Assembly: GCA_963744905.1 (NCBI GenBank)
Contig: CAVUUV010000007.1
Coordinates: 124,001-188,000 of the forward strand
DNA: 64,000 nucleotides
Direction: 5' to 3'
Source: DATFFO01 sp963744905
Lineage (GTDB): Bacteria; Actinomycetota; Acidimicrobiia; Spongiisociales; ZC4RG35
The notes under the pieces were generated by a model. It did not search any database, was not told the DNA's origin, and was given only the letters and a program-made list of their open reading frames with translations. This document shows, one piece after another, positions 27,119-35,543 of the stretch. Made by a program: the position numbers and the translations under genes. Every line of letters starts with the position of its first letter. The stretch's first letter is position 1.

Positions 27119-28180
27119 ATGCTGATCTCCCTTCGCGGCCCGGGTGAGAGGACTCCGCGGCTGATGGAAGTCGGCCCGGACGGTAGCTGGCATCCTCCGT
27201 CGTCGGGAGCCGAGCCCGATCTCGGGCAGGGCCTGTTCGTGCTGGGCGGTCTGGCGGACGCCCACGCCCACCTGGCAGCCGAGCACGAGCGTGATCCGGG
27301 CGACCCCGCCGGGATCCGGAGGCGCGCTTTCGCCTGCCTGAGCCGGGGGACCTTCCTGATCATCGACAAAGGCTGGAGCGACACCACGGTTGTCGCCACC
27401 CTGACCTCCCTCGCCCCCACCCGGTCACCCGATTGGGAGGCGGCCGGGCGGATGCTCACCGTTCCGGAGGGCTACTACCCGGGTTTTGGTGTCGAGACCG
27501 ACCCGGCCGGCCTGGCGGCCGCGGTCGAACAAGCAGTTGCCGAGGGCAGAGGGTGGGTCAAACTGGTCGGAGACTGGCCCCGCCGGGGCCGGGGCGCCGT
27601 GGCCAACTTCGAGCAGGCGGACCTGGAGACGGCGGTGAGGGTGGCCCACGACGGCGGTGCCCGGGTGGCGATCCACACGATGGCTCCCGAGGTGCCGTCG
27701 CGGGCGGTAGAGGCGGGTGTCGATTCGATCGAGCATGGCCTGTTTCTCACGCCCGAGGATGTGGCGGCGCTGGGTGAGCGGGGTGGGGCCTGGGTGCCAA
27801 CCATCTCCCGCATGGAACAGATCGTGGAGATGCTGGGGGAGGGCTCGAGTGGAGGTCGGCTCATTCGCAGCGGTCTGGACAACGTGGGAGCCCTCCTGGC
27901 CCAGGTACCGGCGGGAGTGTCGGTGATGGCAGGGACCGATATGGCCCTGGCCGGTGGGGACGTGGTCCCGGAGGTGTTACGACTGGTCGCCTATGGCCTC
28001 GACCCGCAACGGGCGGTGGCGGCCGCCTCGGAGACCGTCCGCTCGTACATGGACCGGCCCGCTCCCTTTTCGGTGGGGGCGCCGGCCGACGCGGTCTTCT
28101 TCAAGGCCGATCCCTACCTCGAGCCGGAATCACTCCGGGAGCCGGTTCACGTCCTACGCTCCGGGCGGCTCCTGGCGTGA
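27119..28180 (+). CDS. Amidohydrolase-family protein (imidazolonepropionase/prolidase-like)
   Basis: 353 residues from ATG 27119; a TTG two codons earlier is possible. Metal ligands of the amidohydrolase superfamily are visible: DAHAHLAAEH (HxH, about residue 45), HTMA (about 185), SIEHGLFL (about 205) and AGTDMALAGGD (Asp, about 275). The family hydrolyses amide or imine bonds of cyclic or N-acyl compounds. It overlaps maf by 4 bp (GTGA), so the two form an operon. It is divergent from the tandem proteases across about 30 bp. The specific substrate cannot be read. Confidence 0.85.
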   Translation: MLISLRGPGERTPRLMEVGPDGSWHPPSSGAEPDLGQGLFVLGGLADAHAHLAAEHERDPGDPAGIRRRAFACLSRGTFLIIDKGWSDTTVVATLTSLAPTRSPDWEAAGRMLTVPEGYYPGFGVETDPAGLAAAVEQAVAEGRGWVKLVGDWPRRGRGAVANFEQADLETAVRVAHDGGARVAIHTMAPEVPSRAVEAGVDSIEHGLFLTPEDVAALGERGGAWVPTISRMEQIVEMLGEGSSGGRLIRSGLDNVGALLAQVPAGVSVMAGTDMALAGGDVVPEVLRLVAYGLDPQRAVAAASETVRSYMDRPAPFSVGAPADAVFFKADPYLEPESLREPVHVLRSGRLLA

Positions 28181-28755
28181 CGGCTCTGGTTCTCGCCTCC
28201 AGATCACCGCGCCGGGCGGAACTGCTGAAGACGCTCGGCGTCTCGTTCCGTGTTGCCCCTGCCGACATCGACGAGTCCCGCCACCCCGACGAGGATCCTC
28301 ACGCCCTGGTGAGTCGACTGGCCCGCACCAAGGCACAGACACTGGCCGGTCCAGGGGCGGTGGTGATCGGGGCCGACACCGTTGTGGTCCACGACGGGAC
28401 CGTGTTGGGCAAACCTGTTCATCCTGCGGAGGCCCGGGCCATGCTCTCGCGTCTCTCCGGATCGGTACATCTGGTGCTGACGGCAGTAGCGGTGGCCGGC
28501 GTCGAGGGAGGTGAGGTGGTCTCCGAGGTGGTGGTCGAGTCGGCCCGGGTTCGATTTCTCCAATTGACCGGTGCAGAGATCGCCGCCTACGTCGCCACGG
28601 GCGAGCCTCTGGACAAGGCGGGAGCATACGCCATCCAGGGAAAGGGGGCGGTGTTCGTCGAGAAGATCGAGGGTCACCCCAGCACCGTGGTCGGCCTGCC
28701 CCTCCCCGCCACCCGTCGCCTGCTCGCCCGGCGCGGCATCACGGTGGTGGCCTGA
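28177..28755 (+). CDS. maf: Maf-family nucleotide pyrophosphatase
   Basis: 192 residues from GTG 28177. Family motifs: LASRSPRRAELL at the N-terminus, VIGADTVVVHDG (about residues 65-76), GKPVHPAEARAML, and DKAGAYAIQGKGAVFVEKIEGHPSTVVGLPL near the C-terminus. Maf proteins hydrolyse dTTP, UTP or modified nucleotides and are linked to cell-division arrest and nucleotide-pool cleaning. The stop lies 13 bp from the convergent cupin gene. Confidence 0.95.
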   Translation: MTALVLASRSPRRAELLKTLGVSFRVAPADIDESRHPDEDPHALVSRLARTKAQTLAGPGAVVIGADTVVVHDGTVLGKPVHPAEARAMLSRLSGSVHLVLTAVAVAGVEGGEVVSEVVVESARVRFLQLTGAEIAAYVATGEPLDKAGAYAIQGKGAVFVEKIEGHPSTVVGLPLPATRRLLARRGITVVA

Positions 28756-28768
28756 GCGTCTCCCCGCC

Positions 28769-29110
28769 TCAGCCGTCCCCGGGCGGATTGGGAGCGGGGG
28801 AGCGGAAGAGCAGCAGACGGGCCTCCTCCTGGCCGCCGTTGAGGAAACCGTATTGTTCCCCTTCGGCGATGTGGATCACGTCACCGGGGCCGATGAGGAC
28901 GGTCTGCCCGTCGACCGTGAACTGGACCTGGCCCGTAATCCCTACGTAGACCCGGTCCACCTTCTGGGAATGACGGGCCGGTCGCTCCACTCCGATGGGG
29001 ATGGTGACCTCGGCCATGGAGCCGGCTCTCATCGCCTCCGGTGACAGCTCTCGCAACCACAGATCTGCGAACTGGTAGGGCTGGGCGTCTTCGTATCGGC
29101 TCAACTGCAT
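28769..29110 (-). CDS. Small cupin-domain protein
   Basis: 113 residues forming a single cupin barrel: the late motif PGDVIHIAEGEQYGFLNGG is clear; the first metal motif is weak, with RVYVGITGQVQFTVDGQTVLIGPGD in place of the usual His-rich block. The metal site may therefore be incomplete. Such proteins bind or isomerise small molecules. It is a single gene, divergent from the thioesterase with about 30 bp between starts. Confidence 0.8.
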   Translation of the reverse strand: MQLSRYEDAQPYQFADLWLRELSPEAMRAGSMAEVTIPIGVERPARHSQKVDRVYVGITGQVQFTVDGQTVLIGPGDVIHIAEGEQYGFLNGGQEEARLLLFRSPAPNPPGDG

Positions 29111-29140
29111 GACGTCCTGAGGCTACCGGCCCCGGGGTTA

Positions 29141-29572
29141 GTGTCGCGACTCATGGAAGACCTACACGCCGGGATCAACTTCGTCACCCACTCGGACATC
29201 GAGATCCTGGAAGCCGACGGGGACCGGGCGGTGGGGCGGGTCGAGATCGCCGAGCACCACCATCAGCCCTACGGCATCGTCCACGGAGGCGTCTATTGCA
29301 CGTTGGTGGAAACGCTCGCCTCCACCGGAGCGGCCTTGTGGGCCATGTCCAAGGGCATGGTCGGGTGTGTGGGGCTGTCGAATATGACCGATTTCCTGCG
29401 GGCCACGCGGGAGGGGGTGATCATGGGGGAAGCCACCCCCATTCATCGGGGCCGGACCCAGCAGTTGTGGCAGGTGGTCATTACCCGCCAGGAGGACCAG
29501 AAGATGGTGGCCCGGGGCCAGGTCCGTCTCCAGAACCTGGCCGACGACTCCCTGATCAACCAGAGCGCATAA
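29141..29572 (+). CDS. PaaI-type hotdog-fold thioesterase
   Basis: 143 residues from GTG 29141; ATG 29153 would remove four residues. The hotdog signature HHHQPYGIVHGGVYCTLVETLAS (about residues 48-70) carries the HGG segment and the likely catalytic acid in LVETLAS, as in PaaI/YbgC-like acyl-CoA thioesterases. It hydrolyses acyl- or aryl-CoA. It ends 10 bp before dus, so the two are probably co-transcribed although functionally unrelated. Confidence 0.9.
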   Translation: MSRLMEDLHAGINFVTHSDIEILEADGDRAVGRVEIAEHHHQPYGIVHGGVYCTLVETLASTGAALWAMSKGMVGCVGLSNMTDFLRATREGVIMGEATPIHRGRTQQLWQVVITRQEDQKMVARGQVRLQNLADDSLINQSA

Positions 29573-29582
29573 CCTGGCTGGG

Positions 29583-30701
29583 GTGAGAACACTCGATATC
29601 GGCGGTCTCGAGGTCGATCCCCCCGTCATTCTGGCTCCAATGGCGGGGGTGACCAACGCGCCGTTTCGCACCCTGTGCCGCCGCTACGGGGCCGGTCTTT
29701 ATGTCTCGGAGATGATCGGCGCCCGTGCCCTGGTGGCGGGTGATCCCAAGACGCTCGCCAACACCACCTTCGCCCCCTCCGAGAGTGTTCGCTCCGTGCA
29801 GCTCTACGGAACCGACCCCACCTGCGTCGGGAAGGCGGTGAACTTGTTGGTGGCCGAGCACGGGGTCGATCACATCGACCTGAACTTCGGCTGCCCGGTA
29901 CCCAAGGTGACTCGCCACGGGGGTGGGGCGGCGCTGCCCTGGAAGATCGATCTCTTCGGGGCCATCGTCGGGGCGGCTGTGAGCAACGCCGGCCCGGTCC
30001 CGATCACGGTCAAGTTCCGGATGGGGATCGACGACGAGCACCTCACCTATCTCGATGCCGGGCGAGTGGCCGAAGATGAGGGAGCGGCCGCGGTTGCCCT
30101 CCACGCCCGCACCGCCGAGCAGCGCTACTCGGGTTCGGCCCGCTGGGAGGCGATCGCCTCACTCAAGGAGGCGGTGACCACGATTCCCGTCCTCGGCAAT
30201 GGTGACATATGGACGGCCGCCGATGCGGTGGAGATGATGGCCCGGACCGGATGTGACGGGGTGGTGGTGGGGCGAGGATGTCTGGGACGACCCTGGCTGT
30301 TCGGTGACCTGGCGGCCGTCATGTCGGGGCTGCCCTTTGCACCACCCCCGTCTCTGGGACGGGTGGGCGAGATCATGGTGGAGCACGCCAAGTTGCTGGT
30401 CGACCACTTTGGTCCCCGCCACGGCATCAACCTCTTCCGGCGCCATCCCACCTGGTATCTGAAGGGCTTTCCGGTGGGACGCGAGATCCGTGACCGTCTG
30501 TCCCGGGTGTCCAGCCCCGAGGAGGTGGCCGATCTGGTGGGACGACTCGACCCGACGATCCCTTTCCCTCCCGAAGCCCACCGCATGGTGCGCGGCCACA
30601 GCGGGGGTGCGCGCCGCGTCAAGCTTCCCCACGGCTTCCTCGATTCAAGGGAGACCGAGGGTCTGTCACGAGACTCGGAGCTGGTCGTCTCGGGCGGCTG
30701 A
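29583..30701 (+). CDS. dus: tRNA-dihydrouridine synthase
   Basis: 372 residues from GTG 29583. The FMN-binding TIM barrel starts LAPMAGVTNAPFRTLCRRYGAG. The catalytic Cys is in NFGCPVPKVTRHGGGAAL (about residue 102). KFRMGIDD, HARTAEQRYSG, GNGDIWTAADA and GCDGVVVGRGCLGRPWLF complete the flavin site. It reduces uridines in tRNA D-loops with NADPH. It is the last clearly chromosomal gene before the island: 13 bp past its stop lies the tRNA 3' fragment at 30714, so its C-terminus abuts a likely integration site. Confidence 0.95.
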   Translation: MRTLDIGGLEVDPPVILAPMAGVTNAPFRTLCRRYGAGLYVSEMIGARALVAGDPKTLANTTFAPSESVRSVQLYGTDPTCVGKAVNLLVAEHGVDHIDLNFGCPVPKVTRHGGGAALPWKIDLFGAIVGAAVSNAGPVPITVKFRMGIDDEHLTYLDAGRVAEDEGAAAVALHARTAEQRYSGSARWEAIASLKEAVTTIPVLGNGDIWTAADAVEMMARTGCDGVVVGRGCLGRPWLFGDLAAVMSGLPFAPPPSLGRVGEIMVEHAKLLVDHFGPRHGINLFRRHPTWYLKGFPVGREIRDRLSRVSSPEEVADLVGRLDPTIPFPPEAHRMVRGHSGGARRVKLPHGFLDSRETEGLSRDSELVVSGG

Positions 30702-30713
30702 GACCGCTGACCC

Positions 30714-30760
30714 TCCTTCGCAACGAGGGGGGTCACGGGTTCAAGTCCCGTCAGCTCCAC
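30714..30760 (+). repeat. tRNA 3'-half fragment, copy A (putative attachment-site core)
   Basis: The sequence reads as the 3' half of a tRNA: anticodon loop TTCGCAA (anticodon CGC), stem CGAGG, a 5-bp T-stem ACGGG/CCCGT around TTCAAGT, then the acceptor strand CAGCTCC with discriminator A. The acceptor strand fits a G3-U70 tRNA-Ala. No D-arm or 5' acceptor is present; the upstream side is the dus coding end. One extra G lies in the variable region. It matches copy C (48337) over 46 bp apart from one indel and two substitutions. Confidence 0.8.
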
Positions 30761-30930
30761 ATGAAACCTCCTGGTCAGGGCGGTTTGCAATCGCGTCCGA
30801 CTCGCTTTCCTAGTTGGTGCCGGAGTCTCGCGCTCCACAGGTGGCCCACAAGGCACGTGCCGTGACCCCCTCATTTCCTGCGAGGAAGTCAGGGTCGCCC
30901 GACCTAAGGAGTCACTGTCTCGAACACGGC

Positions 30931-32009
30931 TCAAAGTGAGTGGCGTTGCAGGTATGGCGCCAGATGATGCAACGTATCGCGTAGACCCTCGACGAAGACG
31001 TCGAGGTCTGGGCATGCGTCATGGTCGGCGACGACGGTCAGGTTGAAGTGGCCGGCGTAGGACAACGCCCCCACTCCAATCGCGGTGTTTCCAATCAATG
31101 GGACGACCGGGAACAACTCCTGGATGCGTGCTGACCCCATGTACAGGTGCATGGGGGGTCCTGGAGGTTGGCGACGTAGAGGTTGGATACTCGCTGGCGT
31201 CCTGCAAAGCGGGCCGATATCCGTTGCATCGTCGGTGAGTTGAGGATCCCGGCTTCGTCATACGACAGGGGGCTCTGCCTTCTCACCGTGGTTTCGGCCG
31301 CGATTGTCTCCAGTCGGTGGCGGGCGTCGGGTACGCCGATGGGGAGCGGGACCAGCATTCCGCTGATCGTCTGGTTGCCCGATTCGGTGTCGATCCCACC
31401 GGCGATGGGGACGATGGCGCGAGGCAGAACGTCGCCAACCGGCCCCCCCGACCTGTCAGGAGGTCTCTCAGGCCGCCCGCCACCACGTCGAGCAGGACGT
31501 CGTTGACGGTGCCGCCAACGGAATGGGCTGCTTCTTTGAAGGTGCTGAGTTCGCTGCGCACAAGGGCGAGTCGACGTCGGTCCCCGATGCGACGGTTGAG
31601 GCTTGTCTTCGGTGCTTTGGCCTCTCCGAGTATCCGCCTGACCTCTGCTGCCGCCATCCGGATACGTCTCAATAGAGCCACCGGATGAAGGAGTGCTCTG
31701 ATGGTACGGCGGAGTCGTTCCCAGTGGTCTCTCAGGTTGTCCTGTATCAGCTCGATGCGGGTTGGGGCAGGCTCCGGGTTCCAGTCGGAAGATATGGGAG
31801 GGGTCTCGTCAGGGCTCGTGCCCAAGAAGACTGCGAGGGCGGCGACGCCGGCAGCTCCGTCGGCGACGGTGTGGTGCAGTTTGATGAACAGTCCCACTCG
31901 ACCCTCGGGCACCCGGCTTCTACCAAATACGTCAGGTCCAGATGCGGATGCGTGTCCCACTCCCGAGACGGACCGATTCCGAGCGTTCGCTGGCGTGGCA
32001 GTCGATGGA
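30931..32009 (-). pseudogene. Truncated, frameshifted wax ester synthase/diacylglycerol acyltransferase (WS/DGAT)
   Basis: Fragments in successive frames reconstruct the C-terminal three quarters of a WS/DGAT O-acyltransferase: GRVGLFIKLHHTVADGAAG with the HHxxxDG active site, VNDVLLDVVAGGLRDLL, then PLPIGVPDARHRLETIAAE, and finally PVVPLIGNTAIGVGALSYAGHFNLTVVADHDACPDL to the stop at 30931. Frame breaks fall at a G7 run near 31443-31449 and a G6/C6 run near 31153-31158; one extra base in each would restore the frame, so they may be sequencing errors. The missing N-terminal 110 or so residues are a real truncation, and the 5' end given is approximate. Intact enzymes make triacylglycerol or wax esters. 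Confidence 0.8.
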
Positions 32010-32114
32010 CGATTGCGTCGCGCTAGGGGAATTGCCACGCGTGAGGCCCTTGATTTCTCACCACGGCCGGAGCCCAGTGGGGGGGCAGGTGGATGCACCC
32101 GAATGCCCCTGGCC

Positions 32115-32567
32115 TCACCGCATAGGGTCGCTGCTGCTCGTAGCCTCGAGCACCTTCTTGATGGCCCTCAGATTCCCTGGTTCGCCACGGCGCATGGCCA
32201 AAACGGCGAGCGGGGCGTAAAGGCGGGCCAAGCCCTTGGCTCGGACGGCGAGATGCGTCTGAATGCGGGTTCCGCCGCCGGCCTCGGAGAGAGTTCCCCG
32301 GACGGTGATTTCCAACCCCCCTGATTTAGAACGGGTCTCCCACTTTTCCGGGCGGTCGAAGCCGACGACCTCGACGACTACCGGCCTTGTTCTTGTCCAC
32401 TTCGCCTCAAACCGGGTTCCGACTCCGACCGGCCCGTCGGTGACCTTCTCAACATGCTCCATGTCCGGATTCCATCTGGCCTCGTTGGTCAGATCAGAGC
32501 AGAAGTCGAAGACCTCCGCGGGTGTTCGATCGACATTCTCCTCGACGGAATACGACAACAAGTCCAT
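32115..32567 (-). CDS. SRPBCC-family protein (polyketide cyclase/lipid-transport fold)
   Basis: 150 residues from ATG 32567, with a GAGG ribosome-binding site. The START/SRPBCC pattern is seen: SYSVEENVDRTPAEVFDFCSDLTNEARWNPD at the N-terminus, GVGTRFEAKW and a long C-terminal helix (LARLYAPLAVLAMRRGEPGNLRAIKKVLEA). These proteins bind hydrophobic ligands in a cavity and include cyclases and aromatases. It is divergent from the membrane protein at 32952, across a 384-bp intergenic stretch. It lies inside the putative first island segment beside the broken WS/DGAT gene. Confidence 0.8.
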   Translation of the reverse strand: MDLLSYSVEENVDRTPAEVFDFCSDLTNEARWNPDMEHVEKVTDGPVGVGTRFEAKWTRTRPVVVEVVGFDRPEKWETRSKSGGLEITVRGTLSEAGGGTRIQTHLAVRAKGLARLYAPLAVLAMRRGEPGNLRAIKKVLEATSSSDPMR

Positions 32568-32951
32568 GTCCACAACCTCATCCGACGGCAGTTCCAAGCC
32601 TTCCTTTTCGGGCGGTCTCCGACCAGGGGCAAAGGTCCCCATCGGCTCCTGACAGACCCCTGACTTGTCGCGGAAGCGAGGATCGTGGGATGGGGGCGGT
32701 CCCGTGGTCGTCACACTTCAACACGTCGAGATGGTCATAGGTACGCGCTGCGACGATGGTGAGAACAGCGAGGTGAGCATTCCCATTCAAGGAGGCGAAC
32801 CTTTGGTTGTTCTCCAATCCGGCCAGGGCCAGAAAAGCAGTGCTCGTCGGCCGCGCTTGCCCGACGGCCTGCCAGGACGATCAGGGTCCTTTTGCCCTGG
32901 TTGAGAGGAGCTCGGAACGCTACAACCGGATGGAGGCCCTTGGAGGTAGCG
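32568..32951. other. Intergenic stretch between divergent genes
   Basis: 384 bp between the SRPBCC gene (leftward) and the membrane protein (rightward). Open frames exist here on both strands but none has a ribosome-binding site or a recognisable protein. Promoters for both genes presumably lie here; I cannot place them with confidence. Confidence 0.4.
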
Positions 32952-33710
32952 ATGACCACTGTAGACAGTATGGACGTCGGGGACGATGTGCGGGAGTGGA
33001 AGGGACTGGTGGTTCTGGGGGCCTGGGCGGCGTTGGCCAGCGTGGCGCTGATCGTCGTTCAAATAGGCGCCTATGCGCTTTGGCCCCCGCCGGAGACAAC
33101 GGTGGAGTTCTTCGAGACGCTCGTAAGCAATCCGCTGCTCGGGCTCTGGTCCCTCGACGGGATGTACATCGTCAGCAATCTCATGGCCTTTCTGGTGTAT
33201 CTGGCCTTGGCTGTGGTCCTTTGGCGGGTGAGCCGTTCAGCCGTAGTGGTCGCCCTCGGCTTCGGCACTTTGGGGATGGCGGCGTATATGGCTTCTCCCC
33301 GCCCGGTGGAGATGCTGTCGCTGGCCCACGCCTACGTCAGCGCAGGACCCGCCGAGCAGGTGGCGTTGGTCGCAACCGGGGACGGCATGCTGGCGACCTG
33401 GATGGGAACGGCGTTCGACATCTACTACTTCTTCAACCTCGTCACCCTGTTGGTGTTCGCCGTCCTCATGTACAGAAGCGCTGTATTCACTCGAGCCATC
33501 GCGATCTGGGGCCTGGTAGCGGCTGTGCTGATGGCGGTTCCGTCCAACTTCGGGACGGTGGGATTGGTGTTCGCATTGGCGTCTCTCATCCCCTGGGCGG
33601 TGTTCGCCGTGCTCGTCGCCCGCCGTCTCCTAAACCTGGCGGCGGAGGCGGAGGATCACGGTACGGGTGAAAGAGACTCCGAACCTGCCACAAGTTCGAT
33701 TTCGAGATAG
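32952..33710 (+). CDS. DUF4386-like polytopic membrane protein
   Basis: 252 residues from ATG 32952, with a strong GGAGG site 6-7 nt upstream. About six membrane helices are visible (VLGAWAALASVALIVVQIGAY; YIVSNLMAFLVYLALAVVLW; VVVALGFGTLGMAAYM; DIYYFFNLVTLLVFAVLMY; AIWGLVAAVLMAVPSNFG; LVFALASLIPWAVFAVLVA), with a charged C-terminal tail. The pattern resembles the uncharacterised DUF4386 family, often found in actinobacterial accessory regions. No enzymatic motif is seen; a role cannot be assigned. Confidence 0.7.
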   Translation: MTTVDSMDVGDDVREWKGLVVLGAWAALASVALIVVQIGAYALWPPPETTVEFFETLVSNPLLGLWSLDGMYIVSNLMAFLVYLALAVVLWRVSRSAVVVALGFGTLGMAAYMASPRPVEMLSLAHAYVSAGPAEQVALVATGDGMLATWMGTAFDIYYFFNLVTLLVFAVLMYRSAVFTRAIAIWGLVAAVLMAVPSNFGTVGLVFALASLIPWAVFAVLVARRLLNLAAEAEDHGTGERDSEPATSSISR

Positions 33711-34392
33711 GTCCGCCAGACCTCCAGCCGAGTTCGACCAAGAGGTGCTCAGTCCACCCACTGAGGTTCGTCTCAACGATCCTGCAAGGACGGAGCCGCG
33801 GTACCTCGTGTCGAAAGTCGACAGCCACGGGTTCGGACACGTGCAGCGTGCTCTCTGATATCCAACTACTGCGACATCCCGGGGTTATCGACCCCTTTTG
33901 ACATTCCGACATGTTCTATCGGGCACCTCTTTGAGCCACGTCTCGATCCGCCGCCGCCCAGTCTTCCAGAGCGAGGGCAATGCCCGCTTTCCATCCCGGC
34001 GCCCGCCCCGATGTAGGTCTGGCGTCAGGAGCAGGGGCCCCGCACTCACGGGGAGACTCGCTCAACGGTCGTAGTGCGGAGGGCGGCAGAGTCGAAGCCG
34101 GGCTCGTGGATCCGAGCGTTACGAAGTTCGACCGTTCCGAAGATTCCGCCGCGCCATGTGGGTGGGCCGTGTCCCAGACAAAGCTGCATCAGAGTTGGAC
34201 AGCGTAAAGGCGCGGGCTGCGAGGGTTTGGCGGCTGTAGGTCATACAGGTCCGAGGTTGGCTTCGACCCGATGGGGAAGGTCCTCTTACGATCTCTCACT
34301 AGGTCTTACAACATCTCACGTCGCTCGGCCCACGGCCGCCCCACAGGGCCGGAATCGGAGGCCATGCCCCTTGTCAGAGGGTTTTGACCACA
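33711..34392. other. Gene-poor stretch in the island
   Basis: About 680 bp with no supportable gene on either strand. Short open frames lack ribosome-binding sites and resemble no family I know. From 34313 the sequence resembles the 85 bp before tRNA fragment C (shared ATCTCACGTCGCTCG and CGCCCCACAG). The rest may be decayed coding DNA. Confidence 0.5.
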
Positions 34393-34417
34393 TCTTTCGC
34401 AACGAGGGGGTCACGGG
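34313..34417 (+). repeat. Island junction B: left-flank repeat plus truncated tRNA 3' fragment
   Basis: Positions 34393-34417 repeat the tRNA core (CTTTCGCAACGAG and onward through TCACGGG) but stop before the T-loop. The 80 bp before it match the flank before copy C, starting with the identical 15-mer at 34313 and 48254. The fragment overlaps the stop codon of the methyltransferase at 34411, so the right part of this junction has been lost or replaced. Confidence 0.7.
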
Positions 34418-35082
34418 AGGGTCCTCGGTATGGGCCCAACCGCCGTGAAGTGGGCCACCGATCCGTCCACCTCGACATCAACGTGACGGAACGACTCTTC
34501 GAGGATCTTCCTTAGCCCTTCCGCGGAGTCCCCCAGGTTGTCGAAGGTTCCCCGCCGATTGACCTGCTTGAGAAAGAAGCGGGCCCGGGCGGTGTGTTCG
34601 GCCGAAGATCCCAGGATGGTCATCCCGAACAGAGTCCCTCCCGGGGTGAGAACCGAGGCGATGTTTCTCAACGCGGCGGCTTTGGCCTGCTGCGGGCCGG
34701 GCAGGCAGTGAAGGACGCCGTTGAGACCCGCCGAGTCGAAGGGGCCGTGCACGGGTAGCGGTTTGAGAACGTCGGCCTCCACCGTGTGCGGCGACAACGC
34801 TTCCAGGCGGCGTGCCGAGTGGCGGAGGACGTTGACGTTGGGGTCGAGCAGCGTGATCTCGGTGATCGCTGCGAGGTCGGCTTTGTCGAGGAAGTAACCC
34901 GTGCCCGGCCCGACTTCGAGATGCCGATGGCCAGCCAATGTGCGGTAGCGCTCGACGATCGGAGGTTTCGGGCATTGCCACACCACCCCGGTCATGAACC
35001 CCAGAACGAATGCGTCGTAGATCGAAAGGAAGAAGGGTGTGTACTCCTTCTGCCCGGCGTAGGCAGGATCGCTCTTGTTCAC
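34411..35082 (-). CDS. Class I SAM-dependent methyltransferase
   Basis: 223 residues from ATG 35082. SAM motif HLEVGPGTGYFLDKADL (about residues 54-70), acidic LLDPNVNVLRHS, EADVLKPL and LNGVLHCLPG follow in class I order, and LTPGGTLFGMTIL marks the later strand. Related proteins methylate small molecules or lipids. The frame ends inside tRNA fragment B, so its last few residues may derive from the junction. About 460 bp separate it from the liv gene cluster, and its partner is unknown. Confidence 0.85.
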   Translation of the reverse strand: MNKSDPAYAGQKEYTPFFLSIYDAFVLGFMTGVVWQCPKPPIVERYRTLAGHRHLEVGPGTGYFLDKADLAAITEITLLDPNVNVLRHSARRLEALSPHTVEADVLKPLPVHGPFDSAGLNGVLHCLPGPQQAKAAALRNIASVLTPGGTLFGMTILGSSAEHTARARFFLKQVNRRGTFDNLGDSAEGLRKILEESFRHVDVEVDGSVAHFTAVGPIPRTLP

Positions 35083-35498
35083 AGTCGTTCTCCCCGATAG
35101 CTATGTCTCGTCTCCTCACCCCTCTCCGCCGGCCGTTCCCCACCACGGTCCATTCCTCTTTTTAGCGAACGGCCCCGCCCGATGTCATCAGGGGCGCGTA
35201 CCCAATTCGGCCGTTGTTCGCTGGGGTGACGGCTGGCAGTGGACCAGCTATCTGACGGGCGAGGTCGGCCCCACCGACTGGTGGGAGGCTGATTCCCAGC
35301 GTGTAACACTGGGTTGGTCTCTTGCAGGGGTTCGGCACCGGATGCTTTGACTAGGGGCAGGGTAGACCAGGCCGGCCGTAGCTGAGTTCATGCGCTGGTT
35401 CGGACGCTGCCGACGTGGATTGCCCAGTTGTGTAGCAAGAGCGCGTCAGACTCAGGCTGATACCGGTTTCCTGGGAGTTTTCCTCGGAGGCCGCACAG
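35083..35498. other. Intergenic stretch holding a decayed livK 3'-end fragment
   Basis: About 415 bp without a supportable gene. At 35357-35386, 26 of 30 bases match the 3' end of the substrate-binding protein gene at 35551-35580 in the same orientation, suggesting a relic of a second, deleted binding-protein gene. The rest shows no recognisable element. Confidence 0.5.
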
Positions 35499-35533
35499 GT
35501 CCAGGCCCCGGATCCTTCGACCGGGGCCTGGAC
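35499..35533 (-). terminator. 13-bp perfect stem-loop after livK
   Basis: GTCCAGGCCCCGG (35499-35511) pairs exactly with CCGGGGCCTGGAC (35521-35533) around a 9-nt loop. It lies 11 bp beyond the stop of the last gene of the leftward liv operon, as expected for its terminator. No clear T-run follows. Confidence 0.75.
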
Positions 35534-35543
35534 ATCTTCTGGA

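Noticed and set aside
28755..28772. Terminator hairpin between maf and the cupin gene.
   Set aside because: Only a short, mismatched GGC-TGAG/CTCAGCC pairing is possible; too weak to annotate.
30677..30759. A possible complete 83-nt tRNA: GGAGCTG could pair with CAGCTCC, with a GTCTC/GAGAC D-stem-like hairpin.
   Set aside because: The stretch between acceptor and anticodon stem is 28 nt, far too long, and lacks T8 and A14; the 5' part is the end of the dus coding region, where GAGCTG is a common codon pair. I keep only the 3' half as a fragment.
30714..30760. 3' end of tmRNA (ssrA) as the source of the repeated fragment.
   Set aside because: The acceptor end CAGCTCCA would fit tmRNA, but a tRNA-like anticodon loop and 5-nt variable region directly precede the T-arm, which fits tRNA-Ala(CGC) better.
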